DNA from: Betaproteobacteria bacterium | GTDB taxonomy: Bacteria; Pseudomonadota; Gammaproteobacteria; Burkholderiales; SG8-39 | Length of the DNA: 6,401 nt | Direction: 5' to 3' | Assembly (NCBI GenBank): GCA_029865405.1 | Contig: JAOUGZ010000160.1 | Coordinates: 1-6,401, forward strand | The notes under the pieces: model-generated | Told to the model about the DNA's origin: nothing | Database searches by the model: none | Seen by the model: the letters and a program-made list of their open reading frames with translations, nothing else | Shown: positions 1-6,401 of the stretch, piece after piece | Layout of the letters: the number at the start of each line of letters is the position of its first letter | How positions within the stretch are numbered: the first letter of the stretch is position 1 | Made by a program: the position numbers and the translations under genes

Positions 1-529
1 CGTCGAGATCGGCAAAGGCGCCCAGCAGGCGCGCGTAGCCGTTCTCGGAGAGCACGCGCTCGGCCTTCGCCAGGCGGAAGAACCGCATGTACTCGCTCGC
101 CTTCTGCTGCGCCGGGTTGTTGCAGAGCTCGCGCCAGAAGAGATACGGGTGCGGAGAATTCAGCATGACCAGCTTCTGCAGCCGCTCGGGGTGCGCGATG
201 GCCACGCCCCAGGCCACCGCCCCGCCCCAGTCGTGCGCGACGAGGACGAACTTGTCCTTCGCATAGTGATCGGCGAGCGCCAGCACGTCGGCCATCAGGT
301 GCTTGGCGCGGTAGGCCTCGACCGCGGCAGGCTTCTCCGAGAGGTTGTAGCCGCGCAGGTCGGGCGCCGCGGCACACCAGCCGCGCGTGCCGAAATGCTC
401 GAGCATCGGCCGCCACATCGCCCAGTACTCGGGAAAGCCGTGCAGGAAGAGCATCAGCGGGCCCTCGCCCGCGCGCGCGACGTGGAACTCCAGGCCGTTC
501 GCGGCGACCGTCTCGTGATGGATGCTCAC
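1..529 (-). CDS. Alpha/beta hydrolase, epoxide-hydrolase-like (partial, C-terminus outside window)
   Basis: The first 176 residues of an alpha/beta-hydrolase-fold protein are visible; the rest lies beyond the left edge. HGFPE at residues 30-34 is the HGxP oxyanion-hole motif. DLRGYNLSEKP at 57-67 is the next conserved strand/loop. HDWGG at 99-103 is the nucleophile elbow, with Asp100 as the nucleophile, followed by LNSPHP at 123-128 before the cap domain. An Asp nucleophile followed by Trp is typical of soluble epoxide hydrolases and relatives such as haloalkane dehalogenases, not of Ser esterases. The cap tyrosines and the Asp/His of the triad are mostly or wholly outside the window, so the reaction stays open; epoxide hydrolysis is my preferred guess. 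There is no signal peptide, so it is probably cytoplasmic. The start is GTG at 529-527, overlapping the upstream TGA as GTGA. No convincing ribosome binding site is seen, which fits translational coupling. It is the third gene of the leftward operon. Confidence 0.85.
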   Translation of the reverse strand, partial: MSIHHETVAANGLEFHVARAGEGPLMLFLHGFPEYWAMWRPMLEHFGTRGWCAAAPDLRGYNLSEKPAAVEAYRAKHLMADVLALADHYAKDKFVLVAHDWGGAVAWGVAIAHPERLQKLVMLNSPHPYLFWRELCNNPAQQKASEYMRFFRLAKAERVLSENGYARLLGAFADLD

Positions 530-1289
530 GAGAAGCGCGAGAAATCGGGCTTGCGCTTCTCCATGAAGGCGCTCAGCGCTTCCTTCGCCTCGGGTGAACG
601 CAGCCGCTCGCCGAACAGGCCCAGCTCCTCGGTCATGCGCTCCTGCACCGCGCCGGCAAGGCCGCGCTTCATGAGCTCCTTGGTCATGCGCACGGATGCG
701 GGCGGGAGCATCGCGAGCGCAAGCGCCGCCTGGCGGCCGCGCTCGAGGAGCTCGGCTTCCGGCACGATCTCGGTGACGATGCCCGCGGCGAGCGCCTTCT
801 CGGCGTTGAACGGCCCGCCAAGCAGCAGCATCTCCGCGGCGCGCCGGTAGCCCGCCATCGCCGGCAGCAGCAGGCTCGAGGCCGCCTCCGGCAGGAGGCC
901 AAGCGGCACGAACGGCATCTGCAGCCGCGCGTTCGGCGCCGCGTACACGAGGTCGCAGTGCAGGAGCATCGTGGTGCCGATGCCCACCGCCGGGCCGCCC
1001 ACCGCCGCCACCAGGGGCTTTTTCACGGTGGAGATGGTGCGCAGGAAACCCGCGGCGGGCGAGGCGCCGGCCTCGCGCGGCAGCTCGAGAAAGTCCTTCA
1101 CATCGTTGCCCGAGGTGAAACAGCCCGCCTGGCCGTGGATCAGCACCGCGCGCACCTGTGCGTCGGCCTCGGCGTCGGCGAGCGCCCTGGCCATCGCCGC
1201 GTACATCTCGGGGCTGAGCGCGTTCTTCTTCTCGGGCCGGTTGAGCTCGATGCGCGTGACGCGGTCCTTCGTCTCGACGAGGACGTGGC

Positions 1290-1293
<4 letters not shown>
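526..1293 (-). CDS. Crotonase-fold enoyl-CoA hydratase/isomerase family protein, probably delta3-delta2-enoyl-CoA isomerase type
   Basis: This is a 255-residue protein of normal length for a single-domain crotonase. Family landmarks in order are LNRPEKKNAL (17-26), the first oxyanion-hole/CoA segment GCFTSGNDVKDF (57-68), KKPLVAAVGGPAVGIG (91-106) with the second oxyanion-hole region, CDLVYAAPNARLQMPF (113-128), PLGLLPEAASS (130-140), and AEKALAAGIVTEIV (164-177). Aligned by eye to mitochondrial enoyl-CoA hydratase, both catalytic glutamates are replaced: Glu144 by Thr108 and Glu164 by Phe128. In contrast, Glu136 in PEAASS matches the catalytic Glu of peroxisomal-type delta3,delta2-enoyl-CoA isomerases (PEGCSS motif). 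The likely role is moving a double bond from C3 to C2 in an acyl-CoA in the cytoplasm. The ATG start overlaps the ligase stop codon as ATGA (1290-1293). There is no good ribosome binding site within normal spacing, so it is probably translationally coupled. The family is certain; the isomerase assignment is an alignment inference. Confidence 0.92.
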
Positions 1294-2918
<1,625 letters not shown>

Positions 2919-2924
2919 GGCTTT

Positions 2925-2929
2925 CCTCC
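2925..2929 (-). promoter_or_regulatory. Shine-Dalgarno of the acyl-CoA ligase gene
   Basis: On the minus strand GGAGG lies six bases (AAAGCC) before the ATG at 2918-2916. It decides the start of the ligase gene against the in-frame ATG at 2960. Confidence 0.85.
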
Positions 2930-2958
2930 GGAATGCGCTTTCACAATGCGAACGATTC

Positions 2959-2988
2959 AAGTTACCGCAGTGACGCAGGCGCTGGCAA
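2959..2988 (-). promoter_or_regulatory. Weak candidate sigma70 promoter for the leftward operon
   Basis: On the minus strand TTGCCA (2988-2983) is followed after 18 bases by TAACTT (2964-2959). The -35 box is good, but the -10 box matches only 3 of 6 consensus positions. It would start transcription near 2952 and give a leader of about 34 bases containing the GGAGG site. Something in this 134-bp gap must drive the ligase gene, but this particular assignment is tentative. Confidence 0.25.
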
Positions 2989-2997
2989 GCATCGGTC

Positions 2998-3024
2998 TTG
3001 ACCGCCGTGAGAGCGGTCTATAAC
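2998..3024 (+). promoter_or_regulatory. Candidate sigma70 promoter of the importer operon
   Basis: TTGACC at 2998-3003 matches the -35 consensus at 5 of 6 positions. TATAAC at 3019-3024 matches the -10 consensus at 5 of 6, with a short 15-base spacer. Using TAACAT at 3021-3026 instead gives a 17-base spacer with a weaker box. Transcription would begin near 3031, leaving a leader of roughly 20 bases before the binding-protein start. An AT-rich stretch (TATAACATTTTT) here stands out in a GC-rich background. Confidence 0.55.
3000..3018. promoter_or_regulatory. Inverted repeat, candidate operator overlapping the promoter
   Basis: GACCGC (3000-3005) and GCGGTC (3013-3018) are perfect inverted 6-base arms around a 7-base centre, CGTGAGA. 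The palindrome fills the space between the -35 and -10 boxes and overlaps the -35 box. A dimeric regulator bound there would block RNA polymerase, so a repressor site is the natural reading. No regulator gene is in the window and I do not recognise the motif as that of a known family. The arms could alternatively form a small hairpin, but the predicted transcription start lies downstream of them. Confidence 0.4.
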
Positions 3025-3039
3025 ATTTTTCCACTCTCG

Positions 3040-3046
3040 AGGAGGA
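3040..3046 (+). promoter_or_regulatory. Shine-Dalgarno of the binding-protein gene
   Basis: AGGAGGA lies seven bases before the ATG at 3053, close to ideal spacing and near-perfect complementarity to the 16S rRNA tail. This predicts high translation, as expected for a periplasmic binding protein made in excess over its permease. Confidence 0.9.
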
Positions 3047-3052
3047 CATATC

Positions 3053-3124
3053 ATGGCGCATCCCGTCATTCGCGCGACCGCTTGTGCGGCCGCCGCCGTA
3101 CTGCTGTCGCTCGGCGCCCACGCG
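3053..3124 (+). other. Signal peptide of the binding protein
   Basis: Residues 1-24 have a short n-region with Arg7, a hydrophobic core rich in Ala/Leu/Val (10-20) and an AHA cleavage box giving mature Gln25. This fits Sec export and signal peptidase I. Cys11 lies inside the hydrophobic core and is not a lipobox. Confidence 0.88.
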
Positions 3125-4312
3125 CAGACCATCAAGGTGGCCTACATCGACCCGCTGTCGGGTCCATTCGCCCAGACGGGCGAGCAGGGGCTGGCCGAAT
3201 TCCGCTTCGCCGTGGAGCAGATCAACAAGCGCGGCGGCGTCCTCGGCGGGCGCAAGTTCGAGGTCGTTCCTTTCGACAACAAGGTGAGCCCGCAGGAATC
3301 ACTCAACCAGCTGAAGCGCGTCATCGACCAGGACATCCGCTTCATCACCCAGGGCAACAGCTCGGCGGTGGCGGGCGCGCTGATCGAAGCGGTGAACCGC
3401 CACAACGAGAGGAACCCGGGCAAGGAGATCCTGTACCTGAATTACGCGGCGGTGGATCCGGCCTACACCAACGACAAGTGCTCGTTCTGGCATTTCCGCT
3501 TCGACGCCAACAGCGACATGAAGATGGCGTCGCTCACCACCTGGATGGCGGGCCGCAAGGACATCAAGAAGGTGTATCTGCTGAACCAGGACTACTCATT
3601 CGGCCACGCGGTGAGGAAGGCGGCGCGCGAGATGCTGGCGCGCAAGCGCCCCGACATCGAGATCGTCGGCGACGACCTGCACCCGCTCGGCAAAGTGACC
3701 GATTTCGCGCCTTACGTGGCGAAGATCAAGGCCGCCGGGGCCGATAGCGTGATCACGGGCAACTGGGGTCAGGACATGTCGCTCCTGGTAAAGGCAGGCC
3801 GGGACGCCGGACTGGACGTCGACTGGTACACCTACTATGCGGGCGGACTGGGCACGCCCACGGCGATGGGCGAGGCAGCCGCCGGAAAGGTGAAGATCAT
3901 CGCCGAGTATCACTCCAACGTGGAGAACAACAAGGCATCGAAGTGGGACGCGGACTACCGCAAGCAGGCGCCCAAGGGCAATCCTGACTTCTACTTCCTG
4001 CGCGGCAAGATCATGTGGGAGATGTTCGCCAAGGCGATCGAGCAGGCGAAATCGGCCGACCCCAAGGCGGTGGCTCTTGCGCTCGAGGGCATGCGCCACC
4101 AGGGCGACCTGGGCGAGGTCGAGATGCGCAGGAGCGACCATCAGCTGATCCAGCCGCTGTACGTGTTCACGTTGCACAAGGCGGCTGCCAAAGGCGGGCC
4201 GAGGGAGGCGAAGATCGACATGGAGGGCAGCGGACTCTACCCGGTCACCGACGCGCGTCTGGAGGCCGACACCTCGGCGCAGGCGACTTCCTGCCAGATG
4301 CAGCGGCCGTAA
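3053..4312 (+). CDS. HAAT-family ABC transporter periplasmic substrate-binding protein (LivK/LivJ-like)
   Basis: A 419-residue type I periplasmic binding protein (Peripla_BP_6 / Leu-Ile-Val-binding family), predicted to capture the ligand in the periplasm and deliver it to LivH/LivM. Residues 1-24 are a signal peptide. The mature protein opens with the typical first strand IKVAYIDPLSGPFAQTGEQG (27-46), then AVEQINKRGGVLGGRK (53-68), and QGNSSAVAGAL (100-110), the serine-rich loop that contacts the ligand carboxylate/amine in LivJ-type proteins. The second lobe includes KKVYLLNQDYSFG (172-184) and DSVITGNWGQD (231-241). The mature protein has only two cysteines, Cys143 and Cys414, the second near the C-terminus, so a disulfide is possible. 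Length is slightly above LivJ. The start is supported by a strong AGGAGGA. It is the first gene of the rightward operon, followed by an intrinsic terminator. Ligand unknown: the neighbouring CoA ligase and acyl-CoA enzyme favour a carboxylic acid over an amino acid, but this is inference. Confidence 0.93.
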   Translation: MAHPVIRATACAAAAVLLSLGAHAQTIKVAYIDPLSGPFAQTGEQGLAEFRFAVEQINKRGGVLGGRKFEVVPFDNKVSPQESLNQLKRVIDQDIRFITQGNSSAVAGALIEAVNRHNERNPGKEILYLNYAAVDPAYTNDKCSFWHFRFDANSDMKMASLTTWMAGRKDIKKVYLLNQDYSFGHAVRKAAREMLARKRPDIEIVGDDLHPLGKVTDFAPYVAKIKAAGADSVITGNWGQDMSLLVKAGRDAGLDVDWYTYYAGGLGTPTAMGEAAAGKVKIIAEYHSNVENNKASKWDADYRKQAPKGNPDFYFLRGKIMWEMFAKAIEQAKSADPKAVALALEGMRHQGDLGEVEMRRSDHQLIQPLYVFTLHKAAAKGGPREAKIDMEGSGLYPVTDARLEADTSAQATSCQMQRP

Positions 4313-4329
4313 GCGCGTGCGCGCTATGG

Positions 4330-4361
4330 AACGGGGAGCCCGCTAGCTCCCCGTTTTTTTT
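4330..4361 (+). terminator. Intrinsic terminator between the binding-protein gene and livH
   Basis: A perfect 10-base-pair stem (4330-4339 with 4346-4355) with a six-base loop CCGCTA is followed by a run of eight T (4354-4361, the first two also in the stem). It begins 17 bases after the binding-protein stop codon. Since livH and livM follow on the same strand, partial termination would make the binding-protein message more abundant than the permease message, a common arrangement in binding-protein-dependent importers. It could also protect the upstream message from 3' decay. Confidence 0.92.
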
Positions 4362-4366
4362 CCACC

Positions 4367-5254
4367 ATGGAATTCTTCCTCGTCCAGTCCCTGAACGGCG
4401 TTAGCTACGGCCTGCTGCTGTTCATGCTGTCCTCGGGGCTCACGCTCGTCTTTTCGCTGATGGGCGTGCTTAATTTCGCGCATGCCAGTTTCTACATGCT
4501 CGGCGCCTACTTCGCCTACCAGGTGAGCGCGAAGATCGGCTTCTGGCCGGCGCTGGTGATCGCGCCGCTGCTGGTCGGCGCGATCGGCATGCTGGTGGAG
4601 CGCTTTGGCCTGAGAAAGGTGCACCGGCACGGCCACGTCGCCGAGCTGCTGTTCACTTTCGGCCTCGCCTACCTGCTGGAAGAAGCGGTGCACCTGATCT
4701 GGGGCCGCGCGGCGGTCGAGTACCGCGTGCCCGCCGAGCTCGACGGCCCACTGTTTCAGATCATGGATTCGCAGTATCCGATCTATCGCGGCTTCATGAT
4801 GCTGGTGTCGGTGGCGATGCTGGTTGCGATCTGGCTGGCCCTCACGCGCACGCGCATCGGCCTGGTCATCCAGGCGGCGCTCACGCACCCGCAGACCGTG
4901 GAGGCGCTCGGCCACAACGTGCCGCGCGTCTTCATGCTCGTCTTCGGCGGCGGCGCTGCGCTCGCCGGCCTCGCCGGCGTAATCGGCGGCAACGCCTTCG
5001 TCACCGACCCGGGCATGGCGGCCGCGGTCGGGCCGATCATCTTCGTCATCGTGGTAGTGGGCGGCATGGGCTCGCTCGCGGGCGCGTTCATCGCTTCGCT
5101 CCTGATCGGCTGCCTGCAGACCTTTGCGGTGTCGCTCGACTGGTCGCTCGGCGGCATCTCCATCTCGCAGGCTGCGCCGGTGCTGCCCTACCTGCTGATG
5201 GTGCTGCTGCTGATCTTCCGGCCCAAGGGTCTGATGGGAACACGCGAGGGATGA
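4367..5254 (+). CDS. livH: LivH-type inner-membrane permease of HAAT ABC importer
   Basis: A 295-residue, very hydrophobic permease (BPD_transp_2 family), the usual LivH length, forming one half of the membrane channel with LivM. Visible signatures are the N-terminal LNGVSYGLLLFMLSSGLTLV (9-28), GVLNFAHASFYMLGAY (33-48), the cytoplasmic ATPase-coupling region around QAALTHPQTVEALGHNVPRV (169-188), FGGGAALAGLAGVIGG (193-208), VVGGMGSLAGAFIASLLIG (230-248) and the C-terminal IFRPKGLMG (283-291). I estimate about eight membrane segments. The ATG at 4367 is chosen because MEFFLVQ-LNG is the normal family start. However, there is no Shine-Dalgarno: the preceding bases are the terminator's T tract and CCACC. 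The stop codon overlaps the livM start as ATGA (5251-5254). The substrate is unknown, so the symbol indicates the family, not leucine transport. Confidence 0.94.
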   Translation: MEFFLVQSLNGVSYGLLLFMLSSGLTLVFSLMGVLNFAHASFYMLGAYFAYQVSAKIGFWPALVIAPLLVGAIGMLVERFGLRKVHRHGHVAELLFTFGLAYLLEEAVHLIWGRAAVEYRVPAELDGPLFQIMDSQYPIYRGFMMLVSVAMLVAIWLALTRTRIGLVIQAALTHPQTVEALGHNVPRVFMLVFGGGAALAGLAGVIGGNAFVTDPGMAAAVGPIIFVIVVVGGMGSLAGAFIASLLIGCLQTFAVSLDWSLGGISISQAAPVLPYLLMVLLLIFRPKGLMGTREG

Positions 5255-6401
5255 AGTACGCGCCGCTCAACCTGGGGCGCTGGATCCTGTGGAGCGCATC
5301 GGCGCTGCTGTTCGTCGCCGCGCCGCACCTGTTCAAGGGCGGCTTCGCGCTCACCATGATGACGCAGATGGGCACGCTGATCATCTTCGCGCTGAGCTAC
5401 AACATGCTGCTCGGCCAGGGCGGCATGCTGTCCTTCGGCCACGCCGTGTACTCGGGCCTGGGCGCCTACGTGACGGTGCACGTGCTCAACCAGGTCGGCA
5501 GCGGGTCGTTCTACTTTCCGGTGCCGCTGCTTCCGCTGGTGGGCGGCGTGGCGGGGCTCGCCTTCGGCGTGCTGTTCGGCTACGTCACCACGCGGCGCGC
5601 AGGCACCACCTTCGCGCTCATCTCGCTCGGCATCGGCGAGATGGTGTTCGCCGGCGTGCTGATGTTCCCGGGATTCTTCGGCGGCGAGGCCGGCATTTCC
5701 ACCAACCGGGTGGTGGGCAAGCCGTTTTTCGGCCTCACGTTCGGTCCGGCGCTCCAGGTGTATTACCTGGTGGCCGCGTGGTGCTTCCTCAGCATGGCGG
5801 CGATGTTCGCGCTGACGCAGACGCCGCTCGGGCGCATGGCGAACGCGGTGCGCGACAATCCCGAGCGCGCCGAGTTCGTAGGCTACAACACCCAGCACGT
5901 GCGCTTCCTGCAGCTGGTGCTTTCGTCCTTCTTCGCCGGCGTCTCGGGCGCGCTGTCGTGCATCAATTTCGAGATCGTCTCCGCCGAGAACGTGTCGGCG
6001 ATCCGCTCCGGCGGCGTGCTGCTCGCCACCTTCATCGGCGGTGTACCGTTCTTCTTCGGGCCGATCCTCGGCGCCATCGTCTTCGTCTTCTTCGTGGTCG
6101 CGCTCTCCGGCTTCACCAAGGCCTGGCTGCTGTACCTCGGCCTGTTCTTCGTGCTGATGGTGGTGTACGCGCCCGGCGGCATGGCCTCGCTGATCCTGAT
6201 GCAGTTGCGGGGGCTGCGCGCCGGGCGCTGGCGCGAGCTCGCCGTCCCCTATGCGCTCGCCGCGCTTGCCGCGCTGGTGGCGCTCGCCGGGCTGATCGGG
6301 CTGGTGGAGATGGTGTACCGGCTCTCCGAGCAGGGCGCGAGCAGCGTGCTGACGGCGCTCGGGCTGTCGTTCGATGCGCGTAGCGCACCACCGTGGTTCG
6401 C
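5251..6401 (+). CDS. livM: LivM-type inner-membrane permease of HAAT ABC importer (partial, open at window end)
   Basis: The frame stays open from the ATG at 5251 to the window end, giving 383 residues with no stop. It is a BPD_transp_2 permease that pairs with LivH. Hallmarks are ALSYNMLLGQGGMLSFGHAV (47-66), the ATTR-like region YVTTRRAGTTFALISLGIGE (111-130), the cytoplasmic coupling loop TPLGRMANAVRDNPERAEFV (191-210) leading into GYNTQHVRF (211-219), FFAGVSGAL (227-235), RSGGVLLATFIGGVPFFFG (252-270) and YAPGGMASL (306-314), where many LivM proteins end. Here another amphipathic link and hydrophobic segment (about 333-353) follow, as in a longer LivM subgroup that I associate with betaproteobacteria. 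The 4-base ATGA overlap with livH, and GAGGG touching the start codon (too close to act as a normal ribosome site), point to translational coupling. LivG and LivF ATPase genes would be expected downstream of the window. Confidence 0.92.
   Translation, partial: MKYAPLNLGRWILWSASALLFVAAPHLFKGGFALTMMTQMGTLIIFALSYNMLLGQGGMLSFGHAVYSGLGAYVTVHVLNQVGSGSFYFPVPLLPLVGGVAGLAFGVLFGYVTTRRAGTTFALISLGIGEMVFAGVLMFPGFFGGEAGISTNRVVGKPFFGLTFGPALQVYYLVAAWCFLSMAAMFALTQTPLGRMANAVRDNPERAEFVGYNTQHVRFLQLVLSSFFAGVSGALSCINFEIVSAENVSAIRSGGVLLATFIGGVPFFFGPILGAIVFVFFVVALSGFTKAWLLYLGLFFVLMVVYAPGGMASLILMQLRGLRAGRWRELAVPYALAALAALVALAGLIGLVEMVYRLSEQGASSVLTALGLSFDARSAPPWF

Noticed and set aside
3083..3085. Cys11 of the binding protein as a lipoprotein attachment site.
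   Set aside because: It sits too early, inside the hydrophobic core, with no lipobox leucine at -3; a clean signal peptidase I site (AHA) follows at residue 24.
2998..3747. A 249-codon plus-strand frame beginning in the intergenic region.
   Set aside because: Its first codons lie over the promoter, and the rest is a frame-shifted reading of the binding-protein gene without signal peptide or domain.
4362..4375. CCACCATGGAATTC looks like a Kozak start with NcoI and EcoRI sites, as in an engineered cassette.
   Set aside because: The ATG reads straight into a normal LivH N-terminus (MEFFLVQ), the flanks are native coding sequence and a natural terminator, and there is no other vector-like sequence. 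Coincidence.
5289..6383. A 364-codon plus-strand frame inside livM.
   Set aside because: It is an Arg/Ala-rich alternative frame of livM. The livM frame carries all family motifs and runs unbroken to the window end.

Overview
The window is GC-rich, chromosome-like DNA with strong G/C bias at third codon positions. The protein sequences (a LivK/LivH/LivM-type transporter and an AlkK-like acyl-CoA ligase) look like those of a proteobacterium, most probably a betaproteobacterium such as a Burkholderiales member. This assignment rests on general sequence character, not on a marker gene. I see no mobile element, CRISPR array, tRNA or rRNA.

The layout is two divergent operons sharing a 134-bp control region (2919-3052). 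The leftward (minus-strand) operon has three genes joined by 4-base stop/start overlaps: an AlkK-like fatty acyl-CoA ligase (1290-2918), a crotonase-fold protein (526-1293), and an epoxide-hydrolase-like alpha/beta hydrolase (start codon at 529, cut by the left edge of the window). The rightward operon encodes the binding protein (3053-4312), LivH permease (4367-5254) and LivM permease (5251 to beyond the window end) of a branched-chain-amino-acid-type (HAAT) ABC importer. The two ATPases (LivG/LivF) are not in the window and would be expected downstream.

A plausible reading, which is inference, is one substrate module. The importer brings in a small carboxylate, and the ligase activates it to a CoA thioester. 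The crotonase-fold enzyme, which has the active site of a delta3-delta2-enoyl-CoA isomerase rather than a hydratase, then moves a double bond. The hydrolase acts on an epoxide, ester or similar intermediate. HAAT systems with such neighbours often carry aromatic, aliphatic or dicarboxylic acids instead of amino acids, but the actual ligand cannot be read from sequence.

The most notable regulatory features are a perfect inverted repeat (GACCGC-N7-GCGGTC) sitting inside the predicted core promoter of the importer operon, and a perfect 10-bp-stem intrinsic terminator between the binding-protein gene and livH. The terminator ends five bases before a livH start codon that has no Shine-Dalgarno sequence. 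Nothing here is clearly an undescribed system; the architecture is a catabolic/uptake locus of familiar families with some informative details.
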